Shown piece by piece: positions 9,264 to 18,288 of a stretch of 64,000 nucleotides of DNA; positions within the stretch are counted from its first letter, which is position 1, and each line of letters starts with the position of its first letter. Source of the DNA: Actinomadura macra NBRC 14102 (lineage in GTDB: Bacteria; Actinomycetota; Actinomycetes; Streptosporangiales; Streptosporangiaceae); contig NZ_BCQT01000006.1 of the NCBI RefSeq assembly GCF_001552215.1, positions 434,001 to 498,000 on the forward strand. Reading direction: 5' to 3'. Both the position numbers and the translations under genes were made by a program. The notes under the pieces are model-generated. The model searched no databases and was not told where the DNA came from. It was given only the letters and a program-made list of their open reading frames with translations.

Positions 9264-10220
9264 ATGACGGTGCAATGGGACCGCCTCGCGGAGGCCGAGG
9301 GCGGCGGCGATGACGCGCCGGCGATCAGCCTGCGCGGTGTCGTCAAACGCTTCGGCGACTTCACCGCGGTGGACGGCCTCGACCTGGAAGTGCCCGCCGG
9401 AAGCTGCATGGGGCTGCTCGGGCCGAACGGGGCGGGCAAGTCCACCACGATGAAGATGCTGACCGCACAGGCCCTGGCGGACGAGGGCACCATCCGAGTA
9501 CTGGGTTTCTCCATCCCCCGCGAGTCCAAGCGCGCGCGGGCGGCGATGGGGGTCGTCCCACAACAGGACAACCTCGATGAGGAGCTGACCGCCCAAGAGA
9601 ACCTGGAGGTCTTCGCGCATCTGTACCGTGTGCCACGCCGGTCACGGCGCCAGGCGGTCGATGACGCCCTCACGCTCGCCCACCTCACCGAACGCCGCCT
9701 CACCAAGGTCGACGACCTGTCCGGCGGGATGCGGCGCAGGCTCCTGATCGCACGCGGCCTGGTGCACCGTCCGGCCCTCGTCCTGCTGGACGAGCCGACC
9801 GTGGGCCTCGATCCCCAGGTCCGCGCCGAGCTGTGGGGCCTGATCGACGGGTTGCGCGCCGGGGGGACGACCGTCCTGATGTCCACGCACTACATCGAGG
9901 AGGCCGAGCGCCTCGCCGACGAATGCGCGCTGATGTCGCACGGCAAGGTGATCGCCCGGGGCTCGCCCGCCCACCTGGTCGCCGAGCACGCCGGGGAACG
10001 GGTGGTCGAGCACTACGGCCCGCCGGACCGGCTCTCCGACGTCGAGCGGCTGGCACGCGGAGCCGGACTGCCCACCCGCCGCACCGGACCGTCGGTGTCG
10101 GTGCTGAAGGCCGAGACGATCCCGCCGTCCCTGGACGAGCAACTGGGCCCGGACGGGGTCCGCCGCCCGTCCAACCTGGAGGACGTGTTCGTCGTGCTGA
10201 CCGGGGAGCGTGTGGAATGA
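9264..10220 (+). CDS. DrrA-type ABC transporter ATP-binding protein
   Basis: The 318-residue ATPase of an ABC-2 exporter. Walker A is GPNGAGKST, the signature is LSGGMRRRLLIARGL, Walker B is ALVLLDEPTVGLD, and the H-loop is LMSTHYIEEAERLADE. A ~90-residue C-terminal extension is typical of the DrrA/NodI class. It overlaps the permease gene by four bases (ATGA). Such pairs export drugs, lipids or polymers; the substrate cannot be read from the sequence. Confidence 0.95.
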   Translation: MTVQWDRLAEAEGGGDDAPAISLRGVVKRFGDFTAVDGLDLEVPAGSCMGLLGPNGAGKSTTMKMLTAQALADEGTIRVLGFSIPRESKRARAAMGVVPQQDNLDEELTAQENLEVFAHLYRVPRRSRRQAVDDALTLAHLTERRLTKVDDLSGGMRRRLLIARGLVHRPALVLLDEPTVGLDPQVRAELWGLIDGLRAGGTTVLMSTHYIEEAERLADECALMSHGKVIARGSPAHLVAEHAGERVVEHYGPPDRLSDVERLARGAGLPTRRTGPSVSVLKAETIPPSLDEQLGPDGVRRPSNLEDVFVVLTGERVE

Positions 10221-11014
10221 CCGTCCGGTCCGAACGCGCGCCGCGGCTGCGACGGTTCGAGCTGGCGCCCGTCCGGGGCATCTGGCGGCATGAGCTGGCC
10301 CTCTACAAGCGCTACTGGAAGTCGCAGTCGTTCGCGTCGATGGTCGAGCCGACGTTCTTCCTTCTCGCCTTCGGCTACGGGTTCGGCTCGATGGTCGCGG
10401 CGATCGGCGACTACCGCTACCTCGACTTCGTCGCGACGGGCGTCGTCGGCACGGCCGCGCTGTTCACGTCGGTGTTCCCAGGAATGTTCAACGGCTACAT
10501 CAGGCGGGTCTTCCAGCACACCTACGACGCGATGCTGGCCGCCCCGGTGGACGTCCACGAACTGGTGACGGCCGAGGCCCTGTGGATCGCGGCCAAGTCG
10601 TCGGTCTACTCGTGCACACCGCTGGTCGTCGCGCTGTTCTTCGGGCTCGACCCGTCCTTCGGCATGCTCCTGGTCCCGGTCATCACGTTCTTCACCGCAC
10701 TCGGGTTCGGGCTGTTCGGACTGTGGACATCCTCGGTCGTCCCGTCCATCAACTCGTTCGACTATGTGATCACCGGTGTGGTGACACCGCTGTTCCTGAT
10801 CGCCGGGACGTTCTTCCCCGTCGGCACCTTGCCCGACTGGGCCCGATTCGCGGCGCAGGCGAACCCGCTCTTCCACTGCGTGGAACTGGTCCGGCATGCC
10901 GTGTTCGGAATCCGCCCGCTGACCGACCTCGGCCACCTGGGCGCCCTGATCCTCTTCGCCGCCCTCATGTGGCTCATAGCCGTCCGCGGAATGCGCAAGC
11001 GGCTCATCGATTAG
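10217..11014 (+). CDS. DrrB/NodJ-type ABC-2 permease
   Basis: A 265-residue membrane partner of the preceding ATPase, with about six hydrophobic segments and the ABC-2 signature region (FLIAGTFFPVGTLPDWARF followed by NPLFHCVELVRHAVFG). The start ATG 10217 overlaps the ATPase stop by four bases, which argues for coupled translation. The N-terminus is a short cytoplasmic tail with HELALYKRYWKSQSF, usual for NodJ-like permeases. Confidence 0.94.
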   Translation: MTVRSERAPRLRRFELAPVRGIWRHELALYKRYWKSQSFASMVEPTFFLLAFGYGFGSMVAAIGDYRYLDFVATGVVGTAALFTSVFPGMFNGYIRRVFQHTYDAMLAAPVDVHELVTAEALWIAAKSSVYSCTPLVVALFFGLDPSFGMLLVPVITFFTALGFGLFGLWTSSVVPSINSFDYVITGVVTPLFLIAGTFFPVGTLPDWARFAAQANPLFHCVELVRHAVFGIRPLTDLGHLGALILFAALMWLIAVRGMRKRLID

Positions 11015-11019
11015 TTTTC

Positions 11020-11037
11020 TTGGGGGGCGACCCCCAA
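11020..11037. terminator. Hairpin after the ABC operon
   Basis: TTGGGGG and CCCCCAA flank a GCGA loop, six bases after the permease stop. The remaining ~240 bp to the next gene hold repeated CGCTCGCT-like words but no gene. Confidence 0.5.
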
Positions 11038-11275
11038 TCCCCCCGGCTGCGCGGCTCGCCACCTCCTCACTCGCCAGCACTCGCTCCGGGGGCGCGGCGC
11101 GCCGTGCATGCCCGCTGCGCTCGCTGGCGCTCGCTCCGCGTGCCTGTCCCGTAACTGGTGGCCGAGGCTCAACCTGCTGGGGTGCGGTTCAGGCCGGTGG
11201 CTGGGGTTCGATCCTGCCTGTAGGGGTTCGGGGTAGGGTGACGCGAATCTTCTTCATATTTGTGGAGGCTGGCCC

Positions 11276-12493
11276 ATGGGCGAGGGGCTTGGGGGGCGGC
11301 AGGCCCGGTTCGCCATCTATGTGGCGTTCGCTGTGCAGGGGTTGTGCTTCGCGTCGCTGGTGACGCAGGTTCCGCAGATGCAGAAGGAGCACCATCTGAG
11401 CGATGCCACGCTGTCGCTGGTGTTGCTGATGGTGCCACTGGTCGCCGGCGCGGGCAGCGTCGTGTCGGGGGCGCTGTTCCAACGGGTCGGCAGCGGGGCG
11501 GTGCTGCGGGTGTCCCAGCCTGCGGTGGCGGTGACGATCGCGCTGATCGGGCTCACCGGGGACAACGATCTCGCTCTGTACGGGGCGGTCGCGCTGTTCG
11601 GGCTGTTCGTCGGCGCGGTGGACGCTTCGATGAACGCGCAGGCCGTCACCGTGGAGCGCCGGTACGGGGTCAGTCTGATCACCGGGTTCTACGCGGTGTG
11701 GAGCGTTGCCGGGATCCTCGGCGGGCTCTGGGCGTCGCTCACCAACAAGCTGGACCTGTCACTGTTCACCGGCTTCGCCATCGCCGCCACAGTGAGCACC
11801 GTCGTCTCGCTCGCTACCGGGCACCGTCTTTACGGGCGTGCGGAGGAGGATGACGGGCCGACCGCCGAGGAGCTCCGGGCCGCCGGGCGCAGCGTCCCGT
11901 GGCGGCCGATCCTGATCGTGGGCACGGCGATGGCCGTCGCCTATCTGGCGGATTCGGCGATCTCCAGTTACGGCGCCAAGTACGTGGACGACGAGTTGTC
12001 CGGCAGCGACTGGGTGGCACCGCTCGGCTACGTCGCCTACCAGGTCGCCATGGTGGCCAGCCGGGCGGTCGCCGATCTGGCCGTCCGCCGGTCGGGGCCG
12101 GTCCAGGTGGTGCGGCTCGGGGCGCTCGTCGGCGTCGTCGGGATGGCCGGGGTGGTGGCGGCCCCGAACGCGGCCGTCGCGATCATGGCCTTCGCGGTCG
12201 CCGGGCTCGGCCTCAGCGTGATCGCCCCGGTGTCCTTCTCCGCCGCCGGACGGGTGGACCCGACGGGGCTCGGCATCGCGGTCGCCCGCGTGAACATCTT
12301 CAACTACGTCGGCTTCGTGCTCGGCGCGGCCGTGGTCGGCGCCATCGCGCCTGTCAGTGCCGACCACGGCCTGCGCCTAGCCTTCATCGCGCCGACCGTG
12401 CTGATCCTCGTTGTCTTCGCGACGGCCAGGGGTTTTGCGCCGAGCCCTCAAGCGTCCTCCAGGGCGATGATGGCCCGCTCGCCCTCCAGCTGA
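11276..12493 (+). CDS. MFS transporter
   Basis: A 405-residue major facilitator with about twelve hydrophobic segments in two halves. It resembles YfmO/fucose-permease-like or multidrug members (GLCFASLVTQVPQMQKEHHL, then DASMNAQAVTVERRYG, the conserved inner loop 2-3 region). GGAGG sits seven bases before ATG 11276. The last ~16 residues (PSPQASSRAMM...) are polar and lie entirely over the 3' end of the opposing small gene, suggesting the reading frame runs past its ancestral end. Substrate unknown. Confidence 0.9.
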   Translation: MGEGLGGRQARFAIYVAFAVQGLCFASLVTQVPQMQKEHHLSDATLSLVLLMVPLVAGAGSVVSGALFQRVGSGAVLRVSQPAVAVTIALIGLTGDNDLALYGAVALFGLFVGAVDASMNAQAVTVERRYGVSLITGFYAVWSVAGILGGLWASLTNKLDLSLFTGFAIAATVSTVVSLATGHRLYGRAEEDDGPTAEELRAAGRSVPWRPILIVGTAMAVAYLADSAISSYGAKYVDDELSGSDWVAPLGYVAYQVAMVASRAVADLAVRRSGPVQVVRLGALVGVVGMAGVVAAPNAAVAIMAFAVAGLGLSVIAPVSFSAAGRVDPTGLGIAVARVNIFNYVGFVLGAAVVGAIAPVSADHGLRLAFIAPTVLILVVFATARGFAPSPQASSRAMMARSPSS

Positions 12494-12678
12494 GCCTGTT
12501 CCGGCGTCAGGTCCTCCAACGCGCGGCTCAGTGCGACCTCGGCGGCGTCGGCGGCGGCGCGGAGTGTGACGGCGTGCTCCTGCGCGCGTTCAAGATCACC
12601 GAGACCCACGCAGTCGAAGGCCACCTGTGCGTCGTGGCCAGCCATCTTGAGCTGCCGCGCGGCCTCTTCCAGACTCAT
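12448..12678 (-). CDS. Small helical hypothetical protein
   Basis: A 76-residue, all-helical, acidic protein without a recognised family (heptad-like ALEDLTPEQAQLEGERAII at the C-terminus). It is likely real because AGGAGG stands five bases before its ATG, the best ribosome site in the neighbourhood. Its last 46 bp overlap the end of the MFS gene on the other strand. It lies between the MFS gene and the MocR gene and shares orientation with the latter. Function unknown. Confidence 0.65.
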   Translation of the reverse strand: MSLEEAARQLKMAGHDAQVAFDCVGLGDLERAQEHAVTLRAAADAAEVALSRALEDLTPEQAQLEGERAIIALEDA

Positions 12679-12707
12679 CCATACCTCCTACACCGGGGAA
12701 CGTGGTC

Positions 12708-14174
12708 TTACCCACGAGCACCGTGGACAATCGCTTGCCCTAGCAGTTCTGCCGCCTTGACCAGCCGGGCCTCACCCAGCCTGGCGTAACCGAGGACGAG
12801 GGCGGGGGCGGCGGCGTCCGCGCGGGCCGGGGAGCGCATGGGTCGGGCGCCGGCCACCGACACGCCGGCGCGGGCGGCGGCCTCCACCACCCGGTCCTCG
12901 TCGCATCCACGGGGAAGCTCCACGTACAGGTGGATGCCCGCTGAGACGCCTTGAACCACGGCGCCGGGGACGTGGGCGCGGATCGCGTCCGCCAGCGCGT
13001 CCCGCCGCGCCCGGTACCTGCGGCGCATCGTGCGCAGATGCCGGTCGTAGGCGCCGCCGCGAAGGAACTCGGCCAGCGCGTGCTGTTCCAGGACGGGCGC
13101 TCCGAGGTCGGTGTGCCCGCGGTGGACGCGCAGACGCTCCGCCAGCGCCGGCGGGGCGACCGCCCAGCCGAGCCGCAGTGCGGGCGCGAGGGACTTGCTG
13201 ACCGAGCCGAGCAGGACCACCCGGTCGGGGTCGACGCCCTGGAGGCAGCCGACGGGCTCCCGGTCGTAGCGGAACTCGGCGTCGTAGTCGTCCTCGATCA
13301 CGACACCGTCGACGGCGCGGGCCCAGGCGATGAGCTGGGCGCGGCGGGCGGGCGACAGGACCACGCCGGTCGGGTACTGGTGCGCGGGGGTGACCAGCAC
13401 CGCGCGGGCGCCCGTGCGCGCCAGTTCCTCGACGATCAGTCCCTCGCGGTCGACCGGGACGCGGGCCATCCGCACGCCCCCGGCCGCCAGCATCGGCAGT
13501 TGCCGGACGCTGGTCGGGTCCTCGACCGCGAGCGTCGTGTACCCGTCCGCCTTGAGCAGGCCGACGAGGGCCGACAGGCCGTGCGCCACCCCGCTCATGA
13601 TCACGACACGGCCGGGGTCGGCGTGCGCCGCGCGGACGCGGCACAGGTAGCCGGCGAGCTCGGCGCGCAGCGCGGGAACGCCCGCGGGGTCGGGGTAGGT
13701 GAACGCGTCGTGCGGCAGCGTGCGCAGCGCGGATCGGGCGGCGGCCAGCCAGCGGTCGCGGGGGAATCCCGACAGGTCGGGGTTGCCGGGTGACAGGTCG
13801 TAGGAGTGCGCGTCGTCCGCCCCGGCGCAGGGGAACGAGTTCGGAGAGGCCCCCGACTCCGGTGCGGGCAACGGCCCGGGGTCGTCGGGACGGGCGAGCG
13901 GTGCGATGCGCGTCCCGTCGCCGCGGCGGGCCACCAGGAACCCCTCGGCGGTGAGCTGCTCGTAGGCGGCGACGACGACGCCACGGGAGACGTCCATGTC
14001 ACGTGCCAGGTCGCGGCTGGACGGCAGCCGTGTCCCGGCGGTCAACCGGCCGGATCGCACGGCCGCGCGGAATCCCGCGGCGATCTGGGCGGAAAGCCGG
14101 CCCGCGGCCCGGTCGAGGGGGAGATGAAGGTCGGTCACATCACGTTTAGCGTCCGGGAGGAGGGCAGGTGTCAC
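12708..14174 (-). CDS. MocR/PdxR-type regulator (GntR HTH fused to aminotransferase fold)
   Basis: A 488-residue chimeric regulator. The N-terminal GntR winged helix is clear (AGTRLPSSRDLARDMDVSRG, AAYEQLTAEGFLVARRGDGT). A fold-type-I aminotransferase domain follows, with the PLP lysine in GSVSKSLAPALRLGW, the VIEDDYDAEFRYDREP loop and the SAGIHLYVELP end. MocR proteins sense PLP or an amine adduct and control vitamin B6, amino acid or transport genes. It is divergent from an EamA transporter, its likely target. Start GTG 14174 is uncertain; GTG 14138 is an alternative with the same core. Confidence 0.93.
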   Translation of the reverse strand: MTPALLPDAKRDVTDLHLPLDRAAGRLSAQIAAGFRAAVRSGRLTAGTRLPSSRDLARDMDVSRGVVVAAYEQLTAEGFLVARRGDGTRIAPLARPDDPGPLPAPESGASPNSFPCAGADDAHSYDLSPGNPDLSGFPRDRWLAAARSALRTLPHDAFTYPDPAGVPALRAELAGYLCRVRAAHADPGRVVIMSGVAHGLSALVGLLKADGYTTLAVEDPTSVRQLPMLAAGGVRMARVPVDREGLIVEELARTGARAVLVTPAHQYPTGVVLSPARRAQLIAWARAVDGVVIEDDYDAEFRYDREPVGCLQGVDPDRVVLLGSVSKSLAPALRLGWAVAPPALAERLRVHRGHTDLGAPVLEQHALAEFLRGGAYDRHLRTMRRRYRARRDALADAIRAHVPGAVVQGVSAGIHLYVELPRGCDEDRVVEAAARAGVSVAGARPMRSPARADAAAPALVLGYARLGEARLVKAAELLGQAIVHGARG

Positions 14175-14186
14175 GGTCCGTCGTTT

Positions 14187-14245
14187 TGGTCCACATCAGT
14201 ACGAGGTGATTGGCCCTGTTTCAGGGTCCAAACAGCCTTTAACGT
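14187..14245. promoter_or_regulatory. Candidate MocR operator and EamA promoter
   Basis: GGTCCA occurs twice as a direct repeat 37 bases apart (14188 and 14225) in the divergent gap; on the minus strand both read TGGACC. MocR/PdxR sites in actinobacteria are described as spaced GTGGACC-like repeats. TAACGT (14240-14245) lies eight bases before the EamA ATG and is a plausible -10 box, so the second repeat would sit near its -35. Confidence 0.5.
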
Positions 14246-14253
14246 GCCATCTC

Positions 14254-15168
14254 ATGGACTCGAACTCCAGCGCGCGCGGCATGGCCGGCGCCGGGACCGC
14301 CATGTTCCTCGTCGGTTCGCTGACCGCCGTGTCGGCGACGATCTCCGGCTACCCGGTGTTCGGCGGCCAGGCCGTCCGTTACGCGGTGGCCACGCTGATC
14401 CTCCTGCTGGCCACACGCCTGGCGGCCGGTCCCGGACGGTGGCCCACGGCGCGCGAGTGGGCGTTGCTGGCCGCCCTGGCGGCGACGGGGCTGGTGGCCT
14501 TCAACGTGTGCATCGTGGCGGCCACCCGGGACACGAGCCCGGCCACGATCGGCACGGTGATCGCGACGGTCCCGATCGTCCTGGCGCTGGTCGGGCCGCT
14601 GCTGGAGCGGCGGCGCCCGGCTCCGGCGGTGGTGCTGGCGGCGTGCGTGGTGGCCTCCGGCGCGGCGCTGGCGAACGGGCTGGGCGGCGGAAGCGTGCGA
14701 GGGCTGCTGTTGTCGCTCGGCGCGCTCGGCGGCGAGGTGTGCTTCTCGCTGCTGGCCGTCCCGCTCCTGCCCCGGCTCGGGCCGCTACGGGTGTCGGCGT
14801 ACTCGGCGGGGCTGGCCGCCCCCATGCTGCTGGCGGTCGGGCTGGTCACCGACGGGACCGCCGTCCTGCGCAGGCCGACGGGCGGCGAGGCGGCGGGCCT
14901 TGCCTACCTCTCGGTGGTCGTCACGACGGTCGCCTTCCTGCTCTGGTACGACTCGCTCGGACGGCTCGGACCCGACCGGGCGGGCCTGTTCGCGGGCGTC
15001 ATCCCGGTCAGCGCGGTGATCACGACGGTCGCGCTCGGCCTCGACCGGCCGGGGCCGGCCGACGTGGCGGGGGCGGTGCTCGTGGCGGTGGGGGTCGTCG
15101 TGGGGCTGCGCGCCCGGGTCGTACCCTGTGAGGCGGCCCCCATCGGAATCGCGCGAGGACCTGCCTGA
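14254..15168 (+). CDS. EamA/DMT-family transporter
   Basis: A 304-residue drug/metabolite transporter made of two EamA repeats with ten hydrophobic segments (e.g. [19 protein letters not shown] in repeat one, [18 protein letters not shown] in repeat two). ATG 14254 is chosen because a TAACGT box lies eight bases upstream and the first helix starts soon after. DMT proteins paired with MocR regulators usually export amino acids or pyridoxine-related compounds; this is inference. It ends one base before the fumarase start, so fumarase may also be read from here. Confidence 0.9.
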   Translation: MDSNSSARGMAGAGTAMFLVGSLTAVSATISGYPVFGGQAVRYAVATLILLLATRLAAGPGRWPTAREWALLAALAATGLVAFNVCIVAATRDTSPATIGTVIATVPIVLALVGPLLERRRPAPAVVLAACVVASGAALANGLGGGSVRGLLLSLGALGGEVCFSLLAVPLLPRLGPLRVSAYSAGLAAPMLLAVGLVTDGTAVLRRPTGGEAAGLAYLSVVVTTVAFLLWYDSLGRLGPDRAGLFAGVIPVSAVITTVALGLDRPGPADVAGAVLVAVGVVVGLRARVVPCEAAPIGIARGPA

Positions 15169-15169
15169 G

Positions 15170-16813
15170 ATGCCTGAATTCTCCTTTACCGACCTGCTGC
15201 CGCTCGGCCCGGACGAGACCGACTACCGGCTCCTCACCTCCGAGGGCGTGTCGACGTTCGAGGCCGGCGGACGGACGTTCCTCCAGGTCGAGCCGGAGGC
15301 GCTGCGGCTGCTCACCGAGACCGCGATCCGTGACATCTCCCACCTGCTGCGGCCCGCGCACCTGGCGCAGCTCCGCCGGATCCTGGACGATCCGGACGCC
15401 TCCCCGAACGACCGGTTCGTCGCACTGGACCTGTTGAAGAACGCGGGCATCTCCTCCGGCGGCGTCCTGCCCATGTGCCAGGACACCGGCACCGCGATCG
15501 TGATGGGCAAGCGGGGCCAGCACGTCCTGACCGACGGGCGCGACGAGCAGCACATCTCTCGCGGCGTGTACGACGCGTACACCAAGCTGAATCTGCGCTA
15601 CTCGCAGATGGCGCCGGTGACGATGTGGGACGAGAAGAACACCGGCAGCAACCTGCCCGCGCAGATCGAGCTGTACGCGACGCCCGGCGAGGCGTACAAG
15701 TTCCTGTTCATGGCCAAGGGCGGCGGCAGCGCGAACAAGTCGTTCCTCTACCAGGAGACCAAGGCCGTCCTGAATCCGACGCGGATGATGACGTTCCTGG
15801 AGGAGAAGATCCGTTCGCTGGGAACCGCGGCGTGCCCGCCATACCACCTGGCGATCGTGGTGGGCGGCACGTCCGCCGAGTTCGCGCTGAAGACCGCCAA
15901 GTACGCCTCGGCGCACTATCTGGACGCGCTGCCGAGCGAGGGTTCCCCGCTCGGGCACGGTTTCCGCGACCTGGAGCTTGAGCTCCAGGTGTTCGAGCTG
16001 ACGCAGCGGCTCGGGATCGGTGCGCAGTTCGGCGGCAAGTACTTCTGCCATGACGTGCGGGTGATCCGGCTGCCGCGGCACGGCGCGTCCTGCCCGGTGG
16101 CCGTCGCGGTGTCGTGCAGCGCCGACCGGCAGGCCCTCGCCAAGATCACGGCGGAGGGGGTGTTCCTGGAGCGGCTGGAGACCGACCCCGCGCAGTACCT
16201 GCCCGAGACGACCGGCGAGGATCTGGACAATTCGGTCGTCCATATCAACCTGAATCGTCCGATGGACGAGATCCGCGCGGAGCTCACCAAGTACCCGGTG
16301 AAGACGCGGCTGTCGCTGACCGGCCCGCTCGTCGTCGCCCGTGACATCGCCCACGCCAAGATCAAGGAGCGGCTGGACGCGGGCGAGCCGATGCCCCGGT
16401 ATCTGCGCGATCACGCCGTGTACTACGCGGGGCCCGCCAAGACGCCGGAAGGATACGCGTCCGGATCGTTCGGCCCGACCACCGCGGGGCGGATGGACTC
16501 CTATGTCGAGCAGTTCCAGGCCGCGGGCGGTTCGCTGGTCATGCTGGCCAAGGGCAACCGCTCGCAGCAGGTCACCGACGCCTGCGCCGCGCACGGCGGC
16601 TTCTACCTCGGCTCGATCGGCGGACCCGCCGCGCGGCTCGCGCAGGACTGCATCAAGAAGGTCGAGGTCCTGGAGTACGCGGAGCTCGGCATGGAGGCGG
16701 TCTGGCGAATCGAGGTCGAGGACTTCCCGGCGTTCATCGTGGTCGACGACAAGGGCGAGGACTTCTTCGCCGACACCACCGGTCCCGTTCTGACGATTGG
16801 CAGAAGGGGATAA
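15170..16813 (+). CDS. Fumarate hydratase, class I (Fe-S)
   Basis: Interconverts fumarate and malate in the TCA cycle with an oxygen-sensitive [4Fe-4S] cluster. The 547-residue single chain resembles FumA/FumB of E. coli. The three cluster cysteines line up with those at 105, 224 and 318 there: C103 in [10 protein letters not shown]222 in [11 protein letters not shown] and C316 in VSCSADR. The C-terminal beta domain is present ([21 protein letters not shown]). ATG 15170 lies one base after the EamA stop. A TACCCT box at 15122 could give it a private promoter. A class II fumarase is encoded only 1.5 kb downstream. Confidence 0.96.
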   Translation: MPEFSFTDLLPLGPDETDYRLLTSEGVSTFEAGGRTFLQVEPEALRLLTETAIRDISHLLRPAHLAQLRRILDDPDASPNDRFVALDLLKNAGISSGGVLPMCQDTGTAIVMGKRGQHVLTDGRDEQHISRGVYDAYTKLNLRYSQMAPVTMWDEKNTGSNLPAQIELYATPGEAYKFLFMAKGGGSANKSFLYQETKAVLNPTRMMTFLEEKIRSLGTAACPPYHLAIVVGGTSAEFALKTAKYASAHYLDALPSEGSPLGHGFRDLELELQVFELTQRLGIGAQFGGKYFCHDVRVIRLPRHGASCPVAVAVSCSADRQALAKITAEGVFLERLETDPAQYLPETTGEDLDNSVVHINLNRPMDEIRAELTKYPVKTRLSLTGPLVVARDIAHAKIKERLDAGEPMPRYLRDHAVYYAGPAKTPEGYASGSFGPTTAGRMDSYVEQFQAAGGSLVMLAKGNRSQQVTDACAAHGGFYLGSIGGPAARLAQDCIKKVEVLEYAELGMEAVWRIEVEDFPAFIVVDDKGEDFFADTTGPVLTIGRRG

Positions 16814-16891
16814 CACCCGGTAGATCACACTTATTGGCCTAAAATCCAACTCGGTAGCGAGGTCTCACCGCTGACCGGCTGGCCACTCCGG

Positions 16892-16897
16892 TATCTT
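16892..16897 (+). promoter_or_regulatory. -10 box of the kinase gene, leaderless layout
   Basis: TATCTT ends seven bases before ATG 16905, with CTGACC 15 bases upstream of it as a possible -35. No ribosome-binding sequence precedes the ATG. Confidence 0.5.
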
Positions 16898-16904
16898 TTC
16901 CGCC

Positions 16905-18179
16905 ATGTCTCAGTCTGAGCGCTTCGTGCTCGCGACGCGCTACCGGCTGGTCTCGGAGCTTGGTCAGGGTGCGAACGGCACCGTATGGAGAGGGCACGAC
17001 GAACTCCTTGACCGGCCCGTCGCGATCAAGGAACTACGGCTCCCCCACGAGCTGTCCGAGGACGACCGGGTCGTCTTCTACCGTCGTACCCTGCGTGAGG
17101 CGCGCGCTCCCGCCCAGTTGCGCACGCACTCCATCGTCGAGGTGTACGACGTGGTCATCGAGCAGGGCCGGCCTTGGATCGTTATGGAGATGATCGAGGC
17201 GCCCAATCTCGAACAGCTCATCGTGCGGTCCGGGCCGCTGCCGCCCGACCGCGTCGCGCACATCGGCCGGGCCCTGCTGGACGCCCTCGGCACCGCGCAC
17301 AAGGCCGGGATCGTGCACCGTGACCTCAAGCCGAGCAACGTCCTGCTGGACGGCGACCGGGTCGTCCTGACCGACTTCGGCCTGGCGTTCTCCTCGGGCT
17401 CGGCCAGCCTCACCAAGACGGGCCACTTCATGGGGTCGCCCGCGTACGTGGCGCCGGAGGTCGCCGCCGGGGAGAAGGCGACCCCCCGGTCGGACCTGTG
17501 GTCGCTCGGCGCGACCCTGTACGCGGCGCTGGAGGGCCGTCCGCCGTTCGAGCGCGAGAACGTGATGGCGACGCTCAGCGCGCTCGCGACCGAGTCCACG
17601 CCCGCCCCGCAGAACGCGGGCGCCCTCGCGCCGATCATCACCGGGCTGCTGGAGAAGAACCCCACCCGGCGGCTGAGCCACGCCCGCGCCGCCGACCGGC
17701 TCGAACGCGTGCTGGCCGGGCCACGGTCCGGCCGCCGCTCGCCGACGCCCCGCTACCGGATGATGGTCGTGATCGGGCTGATCGGCGCCACCGTGGCGTC
17801 CTGCGGTATCGGCGCCACCGCGCTCATCGTCGGGATGATGCGGGAGAAGCCCGGTTCCTCCGCCTCCTCGTCCTCGGCGAGCCCCGCCGACCCGCCCGTG
17901 CGCGGCAACCCGCCGCCCGGCGTCACGACCAGCACACTGGCGGTGCGCGCCCGCACCTCCGGTTGCCGGATCTTCGTGGCGATGCCGGGAGACGTCATCA
18001 CAGTGCTCACCGACGCCACCCTCACCATCGGCGAGGTCCGCAAGTACGATCAGACGCTGCTCAACGCGGTCGTCTACGACGCGTCCGCCTGCGACATCTG
18101 GGTGAACGGGCGGCAGCAGCCCCTCGGCCGCTCGGGCGAGCGCAAGAACTACACCCTGAACAGGACCGGCGGAGGCTGA
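16905..18179 (+). CDS. Membrane Ser/Thr protein kinase (PknB-like) with extracytoplasmic domain
   Basis: A 424-residue Hanks-type kinase with all catalytic elements: glycine loop [11 protein letters not shown]42 in [14 protein letters not shown] with D140, DFG at 157-159 and YVAPEV. A single membrane helix spans ~285-311. The outer ~115 residues have a Ser/Pro linker followed by a small domain containing two cysteines (SGCRIF and SACDIW) ~55 residues apart that could form a disulfide. There are no PASTA repeats. Placement between two fumarase genes is notable, but a link to carbon metabolism is only inference. Confidence 0.94.
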   Translation: MSQSERFVLATRYRLVSELGQGANGTVWRGHDELLDRPVAIKELRLPHELSEDDRVVFYRRTLREARAPAQLRTHSIVEVYDVVIEQGRPWIVMEMIEAPNLEQLIVRSGPLPPDRVAHIGRALLDALGTAHKAGIVHRDLKPSNVLLDGDRVVLTDFGLAFSSGSASLTKTGHFMGSPAYVAPEVAAGEKATPRSDLWSLGATLYAALEGRPPFERENVMATLSALATESTPAPQNAGALAPIITGLLEKNPTRRLSHARAADRLERVLAGPRSGRRSPTPRYRMMVVIGLIGATVASCGIGATALIVGMMREKPGSSASSSSASPADPPVRGNPPPGVTTSTLAVRARTSGCRIFVAMPGDVITVLTDATLTIGEVRKYDQTLLNAVVYDASACDIWVNGRQQPLGRSGERKNYTLNRTGGG

Positions 18180-18288
18180 CCATCCTGGAACGGGCCTTCC
18201 CGGGAATGGATTCGCGGGGAATGCGCAGGGCACCCACGGAGCTGCCACCGATGACGGCGTTAGATTCGTAGTCGGAGGTGGCTTGTCC

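Noticed and set aside
11190..11230. tRNA-like T-loop (GGTTCGATCC) in the gap before the MFS gene
   Set aside because: The flanking bases do not form a 5-bp T-stem and no acceptor, D or anticodon arms can be drawn upstream.
15020..16849. 609-codon open frame on the minus strand
   Set aside because: It is antisense to the clearly identified class I fumarase; the translation is low-complexity and matches no family, a usual high-GC artefact.
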